DNA from: JAJDFU01 sp964595955 | GTDB taxonomy: Bacteria; Bacteroidota; Bacteroidia; Chitinophagales; Saprospiraceae | Reading direction: 5' to 3' | DNA length: 64,000 nucleotides | Assembly (NCBI GenBank): GCA_964595955.1 | Contig: CAZQSF010000004.1 | Coordinates: 1-64,000, forward strand | Shown: positions 8,937-18,097 of the stretch, one piece after another | Layout of the letters: every line of letters starts with the position of its first letter | Numbering within the stretch: position 1 is the first letter of the stretch | Notes under the pieces: generated by a model | What the model was told of the DNA's origin: nothing | What the model saw: the letters and a program-made list of their open reading frames with translations, nothing else | Databases searched by the model: none | Position numbers and translations under genes: made by a program

Positions 8937-11900
8937 CGCAACAGCAGAATATCTCCCCGGTACAACAGGGTGCGATCGTCCTCGAAGGTCACTTCCAGGA
9001 TGTATACATAGACGCCGGCTTTCATGGGCTCGCCTCTGAAGGTGCCGTCCCAGAAGGGATAGCCGTTGCAGTCCGGCATCAGATTTCGCTCTTCCTTGAC
9101 GAAGTTGCCCCAGCGGTCAAACAAGCGGGCGTAGCTTATGGAGCGCACGCCCTGGCAAGTGAAAATCCGAAACTCGTCGTTGACCCCGTCGCCATTGGGG
9201 GAGAATACGTTGGGGATATAGATGTTGCGGATATTATCGAGCTCCACGAAAATACGGCCTGAACCGGTACAGCCGTTGACATCCGTCACCGTGAGCGTGT
9301 ACTCTATGTCGTCTTGCGGCTTGACAAAAGGCCGCGCCGCCGAGCTGTCGGAAAGGAAGTCTGAGGGGGTGTACACAAACTGAGCAATGGGCGGTATGGC
9401 GTCCTGGTTGATGACGGGCTCCAGCCGGACACTATCGCCCAGTTCGACCAGGATCTGCTCCGGGCTGAAGAACACGTCAATGGGCTGAGGCTGGCTAACC
9501 TCAATGGGGAATTCGGCAAAACAACCGTTCGGGTCGAGCACGATCACGGTGTGAGGCCCGGCAAATACCGTTGCCGCCTCGTCCAGACCGAACTCTATGC
9601 CGTTAAAGTCTACGATATAGGTGTAGTCTGAGAGGTTAGTCCCGTTGCCTCCGAAGGCCGTATCCACCTGGATGCTGGTGGCGTCGCCAAAGCAGGGCGG
9701 GGGAGGCGGCTGGGGTACTACTGCCTGAATGGGGCTGGGTTCGGTCACTGCATATTGCACGCTGTCCTGACAGCCCCGGGTGTCCGTAACCGAAATGGTG
9801 TACAGCCCGGCCGAAAGGCCGGTGGCCAGGGTGTCGGACGGACCGGCCACATTACCCGACCAAGTGAAGGGAGCCGGCCCCAGGGGGTTGATGTCGTCTT
9901 CGGTATTGACCCGCACCCCTATCACGCCGTTTAACTGGCCGTTGCAGTCGATATCCCGGGTTACAAAGGTGTTGATATCGATGATCAGGGGATCGGGCTC
10001 TGCGATCTCCACTTGCTGGTTGGCGGTGCAGAGGTTATTGTCGGTGATCACGGCATTGTACAGCCCGGCCGGCAAGTCACTGATGGATGCCGTATTGTCG
10101 CCGGTCTCGATCCACAAGTAAGAGAAAGGTGCCTGCCCTCCCTGTGGGCTGAGGCTGACCGATCCGTTGCTTTCCCCATGGCAGCGCACGGGGTCGATCG
10201 TTACATCCAGGCTTATGGGCGGCGGACTGAGTATCTGTACGGAATCTTCCAGTACGCAGCCGTTGTCGTCCGTAATGGTTACGGATTCCCAGCCAGCGCA
10301 CAGCATCGAAGCCGTAGAGGTGGTGCTGTTGTTGGTGAGCTGCCCCGATTCCCAGGCAAAATCGAAAGCCCCCATGCTTCCGTCGGAATAGGCTACCAGC
10401 AGGGAGGCCTGCCCGTCGCACAGCCCGTCGAAACAGCTCGCCGAATCCAGATTGGTAACGGTCAACCCGATGGCCGGAGCATCCGGCAGGTCGAGGGTTA
10501 GTTCCAGCGGCGGACAATTGTTGGCATCGGTCACGCTCACCGGATAGGTCCCGGCAGGAAGATTGCCCAGCATGCTGTCCATGCTCACCAACGGGCCGCC
10601 GGGCAGGTCCCAGGTAAAGGTATACGGTGCTGTACCGCCCTGGATGTCCAGGTCGAAGCCGCCGGTGCTATCGCCCTGGCAAGTGGGCAGGGTAGGGTTT
10701 TCAGCCAGCAACAGCAGAGGCGGAGGAGCGATCACAGAGGCCGAATCAATGGCTGCGCATCCGTTTGCTCCGGTGACCGTCACCGAATAGGTGCCCGGCG
10801 CCAGGTTGTCGGCAATAAAACCGGTATCTCCCGAACTCCAGAGGTAGCTGGAAACGGGTTCGCCGCTGGCATTGACGATCAGGTTGCCGTCGCTGCCGGT
10901 GGCACAGGCGATGGTGTCATTTGCAATAGGAGCCAGGGTGGGGGCATTCGGGTTGGGGACGGTGACGTCCAGCACGGCAATGCAGTCGTTGGCATCGGTG
11001 ACTTGCACCGTATAGGTGCCCGCAGCGAGTCCGGTGGCAATGGAATCGGTCTGATTGTCGGACCACAGGTAGGCGTAAGGGGCTGTGCCGCCGCTGACTG
11101 CGATCGTCGCTGAACCATCGTCATTGGTAAAGCAATTGGCGGGATCGACGGAAACCAAGCTGGCTTCCAGCGAATCCGGCTGGCTTACCACGAAGGTGTC
11201 GCGCACCATGCACATGGCCGCATCGGCATCCTGCATGGTGAGAATAAAGGTGCCTTCGCAGAGCCCGCTGATCTCACTGCTGGTATTGGTGTTTACAGGC
11301 GGGTTTCCCAGCGGATCGTTCCAATTGAAGGTATACGGCAGGCTGGGAGCGGCACCCTGGGTCGCTCCGGTAACGACGATCTGCCCGTCGCAGGCGTTAA
11401 AACAGGTCACATCGGTAACCACGGAATTGATTTGCAGGACCTTGGAAAGGCCGATCTCGAAACAGGTATCCAGGGTACAGCCATTGTCGTCGCTGACCGT
11501 CAGGCAAAGGCTGTCCGGGGCGAGATCAGTAAGGGTAAAGTTGGTGGATGTGCCGCTGGCCCCGTTGTCCCAATCGAAAGCGTAGTCGCCGATGGCCGTA
11601 GTGCCGCCTGAAGCCGTAACCGTAATAGCACCATCATCAGAACCCGGGCAGGTGGCTTCGGTCACGGCGGCCGTTACCTGAATGGGGGGAGGGTTCAGCA
11701 ACGAGCCGTTCTGGGTGGCGGTACAGCCGTCCGGGGCCGTTACCGTAAGGGCGTAATTGCCGGCCGGCAAGCCAGTTCGCGTAGGTGCGTCGGGCCCGCC
11801 GGCACTCCAGAAGAAAGAATACCCGCTGAGGTCGGCCACCGGAGCCCCGCCCAGCAACACTTCGGCCGATAAGGCTCCGGTGCTGTCTCCGCTACATTGC

Positions 11901-13501
11901 GGATTGGTGGGCAGCAGGTTGACCTCCAGCAAGGGTGGGGATTCAATGGTGAAGGTGTCGATCAAGGTGTTGGGCGGCATGCCCTGGTCGCTGATGCGGA
12001 TCTCGTAATCTCCGGCAGCCAGATTGCCGAGGGTGAACAGGCCGCCTTCATTAAGGATGGTGATGGGGCCGTTGACCGGTCCGCCGGGCAAACGCTGCCA
12101 GGTAAAATCGTAGGGGGGCTGCCCGCCGAAAGGCTGGATGCTGAAGCGACCGTCCGCACTGTTCCCACAACGGGTGCTATCTGTGGTGACCACGGCAAAC
12201 AGGCTTTGGTCCGTGATGTTGACCTGCCCGTCCTGGCCGTTGAAGCCCAACTGGATGCCTCCGGTGTTCGTCACCTCAAGGGCCGTGGGGTTGTCCGAAA
12301 AGAAGACCGGGGTGAAATCTCCCAGATTGCCCACGACATCGAAGCAAATTTCAAACAGCACCTGCCCGTCGGCCAGGTCTACACCGGTAAAGTTGATGTC
12401 GAGCCAGGAAAGCGTGATGAAGCCGGCCATGTTGTCCACATTGATGTTGGCCGTCCCCAGGCTGGGTACGCTGGGGTTGAAGTTCTGGGCATTTGTGAAG
12501 TTGAGTACGTTCGGGTCCCAGTTGATGGAAAACTGCACCGATTGAATGTCGGTAAAGTTGGACACCGTGATGGGCAGGCAGATGTTTTGCCCCGGCAGGG
12601 CACTTTCAAATGGCAGGCTGAAGCGCACAGCATCGCAGGCGGCCAGGTTGGCCGTAAACGAAAGGGAGCAGCTCTTGCCATCCGATACGGTGATGGTGTA
12701 TTGCCCCGGCTGAGGCACCGTGAAAACCGCATTTTGCCCGGCCATGGGCGCATTGAGCATATTTCCTGTCACATTGGGGTTGGTGGAGAGGACGATGTCG
12801 ACCTGATAGGTGGCCGCGGGATCCCATTCGGGCAGGCCGCCATCCAGGGAGAAGCTGGCCCGGCAGTCGGCAAATGCAGGATCGGTAGTAACGGGTCCGG
12901 CTTGTATGGGGTTGAGAAAGACCACGGAAAAGGCTTCTGCCGGGTTCACGTTCACGCAAGGACCCGGAGGGCCGCCCATGCCGTCGGTCTCGAAAGCCAG
13001 ATTGGCAAAGTCATCTACGGTGATGGGGGCAAACCAAAGTTGCAGGGGGTCGCCGCCGTTAAAGGCCTGCTGAAATCCCCCGTCGTTGGCCAGGGCAAAG
13101 TCGCCGCTCGGCTGGTCTCCCACCACCCAGATCCCTTGCGTCAGAGGCACGGGTATACCCCCCGGAAAAATGGGATCCGTGGTGTTGAGGCAGGGGTCGC
13201 CGGTGATGGTGGCGAGATCCGGGCCCGAGAGGGCCGGATCAGGCTGGCAGTCGTACAGGGCATACCCCATGCCGGGGAGCGTGGCGGCATTCGGGTCGCC
13301 GCTCAGGTTGGCATTCCCGTCGTGAGTGATGAAAAGCGAATCGCCAAAACACAGAAAAAGATTGGGCGGATTCGTGTCGTTGCTCTGCCCGCTATGGCCG
13401 GCAATGGTGATGTTGCCCGCCAGGTTGGGGCAGATTTGGGCGGGCAGCTGGAAGATCGTAAGCGAAAACAGGCATGTCAATGGGATTATCAGATTGTTCA
13501 T
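8933..13501 (-). CDS. SprB-repeat surface protein with cohesin-like domain, type B T9SS cargo
   Basis: This is a 1522-residue protein with signal peptide (NNLIIPLTCLFSLTIFQLPAQ). The N-terminal about 280 residues form unassigned beta-rich domains. Residues about 290-428 read like a cohesin or bacterial Ig domain (ALPGQNICLPITVSNFTDIQ, SVQFSINWDPNVLNF, LFEICFDVVGN). Then come about eleven SprB-type repeats, each with CxGxxxG and GGTAPYxYxW motifs ending in LxAGxYxVxVTDxxGC. A linker and the type B sorting domain (YIPNVFSPNGDGVNDEFRIF, ending GDILLLR) close it. SprB repeats are known from the gliding adhesin SprB of Flavobacterium. The protein is presumably exported by T9SS; its role in adhesion, motility or matrix building is inferred. 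Confidence 0.9.
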   Translation of the reverse strand: MNNLIIPLTCLFSLTIFQLPAQICPNLAGNITIAGHSGQSNDTNPPNLFLCFGDSLFITHDGNANLSGDPNAATLPGMGYALYDCQPDPALSGPDLATITGDPCLNTTDPIFPGGIPVPLTQGIWVVGDQPSGDFALANDGGFQQAFNGGDPLQLWFAPITVDDFANLAFETDGMGGPPGPCVNVNPAEAFSVVFLNPIQAGPVTTDPAFADCRASFSLDGGLPEWDPAATYQVDIVLSTNPNVTGNMLNAPMAGQNAVFTVPQPGQYTITVSDGKSCSLSFTANLAACDAVRFSLPFESALPGQNICLPITVSNFTDIQSVQFSINWDPNVLNFTNAQNFNPSVPSLGTANINVDNMAGFITLSWLDINFTGVDLADGQVLFEICFDVVGNLGDFTPVFFSDNPTALEVTNTGGIQLGFNGQDGQVNITDQSLFAVVTTDSTRCGNSADGRFSIQPFGGQPPYDFTWQRLPGGPVNGPITILNEGGLFTLGNLAAGDYEIRISDQGMPPNTLIDTFTIESPPLLEVNLLPTNPQCSGDSTGALSAEVLLGGAPVADLSGYSFFWSAGGPDAPTRTGLPAGNYALTVTAPDGCTATQNGSLLNPPPIQVTAAVTEATCPGSDDGAITVTASGGTTAIGDYAFDWDNGASGTSTNFTLTDLAPDSLCLTVSDDNGCTLDTCFEIGLSKVLQINSVVTDVTCFNACDGQIVVTGATQGAAPSLPYTFNWNDPLGNPPVNTNTSSEISGLCEGTFILTMQDADAAMCMVRDTFVVSQPDSLEASLVSVDPANCFTNDDGSATIAVSGGTAPYAYLWSDNQTDSIATGLAAGTYTVQVTDANDCIAVLDVTVPNPNAPTLAPIANDTIACATGSDGNLIVNASGEPVSSYLWSSGDTGFIADNLAPGTYSVTVTGANGCAAIDSASVIAPPPLLLLAENPTLPTCQGDSTGGFDLDIQGGTAPYTFTWDLPGGPLVSMDSMLGNLPAGTYPVSVTDANNCPPLELTLDLPDAPAIGLTVTNLDSASCFDGLCDGQASLLVAYSDGSMGAFDFAWESGQLTNNSTTSTASMLCAGWESVTITDDNGCVLEDSVQILSPPPISLDVTIDPVRCHGESNGSVSLSPQGGQAPFSYLWIETGDNTASISDLPAGLYNAVITDNNLCTANQQVEIAEPDPLIIDINTFVTRDIDCNGQLNGVIGVRVNTEDDINPLGPAPFTWSGNVAGPSDTLATGLSAGLYTISVTDTRGCQDSVQYAVTEPSPIQAVVPQPPPPPCFGDATSIQVDTAFGGNGTNLSDYTYIVDFNGIEFGLDEAATVFAGPHTVIVLDPNGCFAEFPIEVSQPQPIDVFFSPEQILVELGDSVRLEPVINQDAIPPIAQFVYTPSDFLSDSSAARPFVKPQDDIEYTLTVTDVNGCTGSGRIFVELDNIRNIYIPNVFSPNGDGVNDEFRIFTCQGVRSISYARLFDRWGNFVKEERNLMPDCNGYPFWDGTFRGEPMKAGVYVYILEVTFEDDRTLLYRGDILLLR

Positions 13502-13601
13502 GGTTGCGATGTATTTCGGTATGGGATCCAGGCAGCGCGCGGCTCCTTTTTCCTGCTCAATGCTCGTCCAAAAATAAACGGAAATCCAGGACTATGCCGG
13601 A

Positions 13602-14867
13602 TCAAACGGAATTTTGTCGTCCTGTGGAAACTTCCCGGCCGCCGATCCAGCACCGCTCAATGAGCTGACTGCCAAAGGCATAGGGCAGATAGGCCAGGGA
13701 AGGGATGGGACGGGTGAGCGAAAGGTTGGCCATTTTTCCCGGAGCAATGCTGCCGAAATCCTCGGCCAGGTCGATGGCGTAAGCGCCGTTCAGGGTAGCC
13801 GCAGCAATGGCCTCTTCCGGTAGCATACCCATGTACAGGCAGGCAAGCGACAGTACGAAGGGCATGTTGCCCGAAGGCGAGGAGCCGGGATTGAAGTCGG
13901 TAGCCAGCGCTACGGTGATGGGGTTGTCGAGCAGCTTTCGGGCCGGTGGGTAGGGGTCTTTCAGGAAGAAGGGGGCCGAAGGCAGTAGCGTGGCCACCGT
14001 ATCGGCATCGCACAGAGCTTCCAGGTCGGCATCGTTCAGTACTTCCAGGTGATCGACCGAACGCGCCCGTCGGGCTACGGCTGCCGCTACGCCGCCCAGG
14101 CTGTTGAATTGATTGACGTGTACCTTGGGGACCAGACCGTAGCCGGCGGCCGCATCCAGAATGCGATTCATCTCGTCCAGCGTAAAAAAGCCCTTTTCGC
14201 AGAACACATCCACATAGTCCGCCAGGCCCTCGTCTGCAATGCGGGGCAGCATGTCGGTCAGGATTAACTCGACGTAGGCCTCTCGCCTGCCGGCATATTC
14301 GGCGGGCAGGGCGTGAGCCCCCAAAAAGGTAGCTTTGACGGGCATGCGGTTTCGTTCCTTGAGCGTTCGGATCACCCTGAGCATTTTCAATTCGGCTTCC
14401 GGGCTGAGGCCGTAGCCGCTCTTGATTTCAACGGCCCCCGTGCCCATAGCCTGGATCTCTTCCAGCCGGGCCTGGCCCGAAGCCAGGAGCTCCTCTTCCG
14501 GCAGGTGCTGCAAGCGCCGGGCCGAGTTGAGGATACCGCCCCCGCGCTCGGCAATCTCGGCATAGGTGAGCCCCCGGATGCGATCTACGAACTCGGCTTC
14601 CCGGCTGCCCGCAAATACCAGGTGGGTGTGGGAGTCGCACCAAGAGGGAAGCAGATAGCGACCGGAAGCATCGACGGCGGTCATGCGGCCGGAAGGCTCC
14701 GGGCATTCCGGCATGGGGCCGAATGCACGGATCCGGTCATCTTCGACCAGCAGATAAGCGTTGGTGAGCAACGGGAGGTCTTTCATTTGAGGCCCCTGCA
14801 CGCAGAGAGTGGCCTTTGGAAAGGTACCCACCAGCCCTTTGATGTTTCGAAAAAGCAATTGCGACAT
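13602..14867 (-). CDS. hutI: Imidazolonepropionase HutI
   Basis: This is a 421-residue amidohydrolase-fold enzyme that hydrolyses 4-imidazolone-5-propionate to N-formimino-L-glutamate, the third step of histidine degradation. Visible are the metal-binding HTH of CDSHTHLVFAG (His80, His82), the RGLTYAEIAERGGGI signature, EIKSGYGL, HVNQFN and ALATDFNPGSSPS. Full length and all family blocks are intact. No hutH, hutU or hutG is adjacent; the upstream gene, 38 bases away, is a thioredoxin-SPOR protein, so the hut pathway is dispersed. The ATG at 14867 was kept, giving MSQLLFRNIKGL. Confidence 0.96.
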   Translation of the reverse strand: MSQLLFRNIKGLVGTFPKATLCVQGPQMKDLPLLTNAYLLVEDDRIRAFGPMPECPEPSGRMTAVDASGRYLLPSWCDSHTHLVFAGSREAEFVDRIRGLTYAEIAERGGGILNSARRLQHLPEEELLASGQARLEEIQAMGTGAVEIKSGYGLSPEAELKMLRVIRTLKERNRMPVKATFLGAHALPAEYAGRREAYVELILTDMLPRIADEGLADYVDVFCEKGFFTLDEMNRILDAAAGYGLVPKVHVNQFNSLGGVAAAVARRARSVDHLEVLNDADLEALCDADTVATLLPSAPFFLKDPYPPARKLLDNPITVALATDFNPGSSPSGNMPFVLSLACLYMGMLPEEAIAAATLNGAYAIDLAEDFGSIAPGKMANLSLTRPIPSLAYLPYAFGSQLIERCWIGGREVSTGRQNSV

Positions 14868-14905
14868 GCCCTAAAGATAGGGGTTGCGGTGGAGTATGGG
14901 GGGGC

Positions 14906-15742
14906 TCAGAATTTTTGGACCGCTCGTATCAGGCCTTTCCCAAGCTCTTTTTGGTAGCGCTTCTGCAGGCGCAGGGCTTCCTCCTCGGAAGCGAAAGCTC
15001 CGTATACTACCCGGTATCGGGCCCGGTTGCCCGTATCCGACAGAAAAACGATCGCCGGCTCGGGGAGCGCGCCGTCCAGGGAGCCGGCAAAATGGACCGC
15101 ATTGGCATAGTCGCTGAACACGCCCAGCTGGATGCTGTAGTGGCTCACCGGCTGAAGGCGCGAGGTTTCAGCCACCAGCAAGGGCAGAGTAGGTTTCGGT
15201 GGAGTTGCCTGGGCCGGCGGTGCTTCGGCCGCCCCGGCCAGGTATTCGTCTCGTTCTTGCGGCCTGGCTGTGGGCTCCATCAGGCGTGGATTTTGAAAGA
15301 CATAAGGCCGGGAAGGCGCCTCGCGCTTGCGCAGCAGCACCCGAAGCTCCATCATCAGGCTGGCTGCATTTCGGGTTTCTTCGTATTTGCCGATCAGGTT
15401 TCCCTCTGGATCGAGCACGAGCAAGGTCGGGAGAAGCTCCACCTCATACCGGCGGCATAGTTCAGCGGTCTGCTTTTCATCGGCGCGAAGCACAACGGGT
15501 ACGAAATGCTCGTGAACGAAGGTGGCCAGGGCCTCATCGGCAAAGGCATGACGCTCCATCCAATGACAGGGCTGGCACCAGGAGGCATCGAAATGGACAA
15601 GCAGCAATTTGTCTTCGGCCCGGGCCAAAGAACGGAGAGCTTCCATTTTTCCACGCTTAAACGAAATCGATTGATGGGAGGGGGGGGATGTCGACATCCA
15701 CAGAGGAGCTAGTGCCAACGCAAGGGTCCAAATCTTGTGCAT
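14906..15742 (-). CDS. Periplasmic thioredoxin-like protein with C-terminal SPOR domain
   Basis: This 278-residue protein has an N-terminal signal (HKIWTLALALAPLWMSTS), a thioredoxin-fold domain (about residues 30-145) and a SPOR domain (about 200-278). The active-site motif is CQPC (Cys56, Cys59) in FDASWCQPCHWMERHAF, like thiol-disulfide proteins of the thioredoxin_7/DsbD-gamma type. The SPOR region (YSIQLGVFSDYANAVHFAGS, RYRVVYGAFASEEEAL) should bind denuded peptidoglycan. The combination suggests a redox protein targeted to septal or wall sites, an uncommon fusion. An upstream ATG at 15805 exists, but the start at 15742 gives a cleaner signal peptide. It precedes hutI by 38 bases. Confidence 0.82.
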   Translation of the reverse strand: MHKIWTLALALAPLWMSTSPPSHQSISFKRGKMEALRSLARAEDKLLLVHFDASWCQPCHWMERHAFADEALATFVHEHFVPVVLRADEKQTAELCRRYEVELLPTLLVLDPEGNLIGKYEETRNAASLMMELRVLLRKREAPSRPYVFQNPRLMEPTARPQERDEYLAGAAEAPPAQATPPKPTLPLLVAETSRLQPVSHYSIQLGVFSDYANAVHFAGSLDGALPEPAIVFLSDTGNRARYRVVYGAFASEEEALRLQKRYQKELGKGLIRAVQKF

Positions 15743-15780
15743 ACTTAACTTGGTTTGGGAGTGCGTTGACGATGCTAAAA

Positions 15781-15804
15781 TGCAGCAAAAACCCTCCGGC
15801 TGCA
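15781..15804. terminator. Hairpin between XRE regulator and thioredoxin-SPOR gene
   Basis: TGCAGC (15781-15786) pairs with GCTGCA (15799-15804) around a 12-base loop of AAAAACCCTCCG. Plus-strand reading continues into an A-run, minus-strand reading into T-poor sequence, so terminator activity is uncertain. The loop with its next base shares the 13-mer AAAAACCCTCCGG with the hairpin at 5370-5382. Confidence 0.3.
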
Positions 15805-15875
15805 AAAAGAGATGGGTAATTCTTCAGTTGATTTACGAAGTGGACGGTTTGGTGAAATGAGCGGCAGGCCGGTGC

Positions 15876-16343
15876 CTAAGTTTCGTCGCGGTCGAGCTGG
15901 CGAAGCAGACCTTCGTGCTGATGGAGCAGGGAGCTGGCTGCATCGTAGAGCTGTTCGAAATACACCAACAGGGTCTGGCATTCTTTCGGAAACGGGTCGG
16001 TAGATTCCGCGCTGTACCTGCAACAGGTGTGAATGCTCTTGAATAGCTTTTCCATTTCTCCGGCCTGTCGCCGGTAGCGCTCCAGTAAAACCGACTCCAG
16101 AGCCGGCAGCTCTGTTCCGTTGGTCACCTGCCCGGATTCCGAACTCAAGTCGCGGTTGCTGAGGTCCATGACCGATACGCCGAACAAATCGCATAGCTTC
16201 AGTAAATTGCAGATCCTGGGCTCGGCCGAACCGTTCTCGTAGGAGGCAATATTGCCGCGGTTAAGCCCGATTTGCTGAGCGAGTTCCTCCTGGCTCATAT
16301 TGCGCTGCTTGCGCAAATACCGGATGTTTTGGTGCAAAAACAT
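15876..16343 (-). CDS. XRE-family helix-turn-helix regulator
   Basis: This is a 155-residue cytoplasmic protein. Its N-terminal domain (about residues 4-60) is a Cro/C1-type HTH: LRKQRNMSQEELAQQIG, then GNIASYENGSAEP and LLKLCDLFGVSVMDLSNRDL. The C-terminal 90 residues are helical, with a possible coiled coil, and have two adjacent Cys (CC at about 104-105) that could sense redox. It is divergent from the sigma-factor gene at 16629, with a 285-base region between; regulation of that gene is possible but not shown. The target is unknown. Confidence 0.85.
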   Translation of the reverse strand: MFLHQNIRYLRKQRNMSQEELAQQIGLNRGNIASYENGSAEPRICNLLKLCDLFGVSVMDLSNRDLSSESGQVTNGTELPALESVLLERYRRQAGEMEKLFKSIHTCCRYSAESTDPFPKECQTLLVYFEQLYDAASSLLHQHEGLLRQLDRDET

Positions 16344-16554
16344 AAGCTGCTCTTCCTGATGTGCGATAAAGGGTAAACCAAGAAAAAACGACGGAATGCC
16401 CTTCTTTCTCGATCAAACTCATCATTTCAAACAACGGAGGGTAGGGAAATAGTTTAGCGGGTGTTAAAAAAATTAACAGTCCCCTGGGAAAGCCTTGTGA
16501 ATTGTCATTATGGGAACATTTTATCGCTTATCAGACGTTGAAATGGTAAAAATA

Positions 16555-16586
16555 TTTGCAATTGGATGTCTATACACTTATTTTTG
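16555..16586 (+). promoter_or_regulatory. Bacteroidota promoter for the sigma-factor gene
   Basis: TTTG (16555-16558), 20 bases, then TATTTTTG (16579-16586) fit the -33/-7 consensus. The predicted transcript start near 16592 leaves about 37 bases before the ATG at 16629, which supports that start over the in-frame ATG at 16593. Confidence 0.65.
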
Positions 16587-16628
16587 TAAAAAATGATTGC
16601 AATTCCCTGTACCATAAAATCACCTGCC

Positions 16629-17153
16629 ATGATTTACGCCATTCAGCATCAGATACAAGACCAACTGGACAGCATCAGCCAATCGCTGCGTGCCTTCTCC
16701 TTGAAGCTAACCGGCAACAATGCGGATGCGGAGGATTTGTACCAGGATACAGCGCTTCGGATCATTACCAATGCCGATAAATATCGTCCGGGAACCAACT
16801 TCAAGGCCTGGGCGGTCACCATCATGCGCAATATCTTCATCAACAATTACCGCAAGAAAGTGCGTCGCAATCTCATTATCGATCAGACCCCCAACAACTA
16901 TTACATTAATTCCGGGGACCGCAGTATCGAAAATGAGGGCGAGAGCAACGTGACGTACAACGAGCTGGTCAGCATGGTGGATTCGCTTCCGGAAGATTTC
17001 CGAAAGCCCTTCCTCATGGCTTTTCAAGGATACAAGTACGACGAGATCGCCGATGAGTTGGACGCGCCTCTGGGTACGATCAAGAGCCGCATTTTCTTTG
17101 CCCGCAAGAAGTTGCAGAAAATGTACAAGACGCGTTTTAAAGAGCGCGCCTGA
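16629..17153 (+). CDS. RNA polymerase sigma-70 factor, ECF-like
   Basis: This is a 174-residue sigma factor with region 2 (LRAFSLKLTGNNADAEDLYQD, quoted to the conserved D, then ALRIITNADKY, FKAWAVTIMRNIFINNYRK) and region 4 (VDSLPEDFRKPFLMAFQGYK, YDEIADELDAPLGTIKSRI). The last block is the helix-turn-helix that reads -35 elements. There is no adjacent anti-sigma gene. The start at 16629 (MIYAIQHQIQDQL) is supported by the promoter at 16555-16586, while the longer ATG at 16593 would overlap the transcript start. A hairpin terminator follows the stop. The target genes cannot be seen from this window. Confidence 0.92.
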   Translation: MIYAIQHQIQDQLDSISQSLRAFSLKLTGNNADAEDLYQDTALRIITNADKYRPGTNFKAWAVTIMRNIFINNYRKKVRRNLIIDQTPNNYYINSGDRSIENEGESNVTYNELVSMVDSLPEDFRKPFLMAFQGYKYDEIADELDAPLGTIKSRIFFARKKLQKMYKTRFKERA

Positions 17154-17178
17154 GGCCCGGGCCATGCCCTGCACCTGC

Positions 17179-17220
17179 GAGGGGGGCCGCTGGAACAGTT
17201 CCGGCGGCCCCTCTTCATTT
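17179..17220 (+). terminator. GC-rich hairpin with T-rich tail after sigma gene
   Basis: GAGGGGGGCCGCTGGAAC (17179-17196) folds on GTTCCGGCGGCCCCTC (17198-17213) with a two-base bulge and is followed by TTCATTT. It lies 26 bases after the sigma-factor stop, as expected for its intrinsic terminator. Confidence 0.55.
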
Positions 17221-17345
17221 ATGGTGAGCTTGAACAGGGGCGATTTCGCTAGCAACCTCCCGGTAAGGGGTATTCCTGGCCTTTACCTTCCACAATCTGA
17301 GGTTTGGACATTCAGCGACCAGCTCAATCCTAGCCTCACGTTCAC

Positions 17346-18074
17346 TTACTGAGCGCCCGTATCGTCCGAGCGCCAGATACCTCCGGGGCGATTTTGGGAT
17401 TCGGCTTCCCGTTGCCTTCGCGTTTTGTCAAAGGTGTCCCTGGGGAGAAAGGGCCGGGAAGGCGTGGCCTCTTCTTCCTCCCAACTGTAGACCGGTCTTT
17501 CTTCGTCCTGCTCGATCTGCCCCTTAAACCAGTAGGCCACAAAAATACCCACCAGGGTGCCGAGCAGGTGGCTTTCCCAGGAAATGCCGTCCTGGCCGGG
17601 CAGGATTCCCAGAAACATGGATCCGTAGTAGAAAATGACCACCAGCGAAAGCACGATAGACTTCAGGCTGCGCCGGAAAATGCCGGTCCAGAATACAAAG
17701 GCGACCAGTCCGTACACCACCCCCGAAGCGCCGACGTGAATAACGGGCCGGCCAAACAGCCAGACTGCGACGCCGGTGAGCAGGTAGATCATGAGGAAAG
17801 CCGGGACGGCGATGCGGCGGTAGAAGAAGAACAGGATGGCCGACAGGGCGACGTAGGGCACCGTATTGCTGATAAGGTGCGACCAGCTTCCATGCAGAAG
17901 GGGAGAGAGCAACACCCCCCTCAGCCCGATAACCGACCGGGGATAGAGCCCGAAAACGGTAAAGGACATACCCAGGGCCGTATTGACGATGTGTATGCCC
18001 CACATGAGCAGCAGGACGAACAGGGGGAGGTACAGTCGGGAAGGAATCAGCGGTTTGGCGTCGGCAGAATTCAA
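17346..18074 (-). CDS. Rhomboid family intramembrane serine protease
   Basis: This is a 242-residue protein with about six transmembrane helices and a charged C-terminal tail (EEEEATPSRPFLPRDTFDKT). The catalytic features of rhomboids are visible: LLHGSWSHLISN in the second helix region, the active Ser in HVGASGVVYGLVAF, and the partner His in SWESHLLGTLVGI. It cleaves membrane-spanning substrates, none known here. No ATG is in frame before a stop, so a TTG start at 18074 (MNSADAKPL) is required or the gene begins at an internal codon. It follows pfkA by 23 bases and is probably co-transcribed with it. Confidence 0.88.
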   Translation of the reverse strand: MNSADAKPLIPSRLYLPLFVLLLMWGIHIVNTALGMSFTVFGLYPRSVIGLRGVLLSPLLHGSWSHLISNTVPYVALSAILFFFYRRIAVPAFLMIYLLTGVAVWLFGRPVIHVGASGVVYGLVAFVFWTGIFRRSLKSIVLSLVVIFYYGSMFLGILPGQDGISWESHLLGTLVGIFVAYWFKGQIEQDEERPVYSWEEEEATPSRPFLPRDTFDKTRRQREAESQNRPGGIWRSDDTGAQ

Positions 18075-18097
18075 GCAGAGATCGTTTTCGTCAGGAT

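Noticed and set aside
11897..13663. 588-aa plus-strand open frame
   Set aside because: It is antisense to the SprB-repeat gene; its length follows from biased codon use and repeats of that gene, and no domain is visible.
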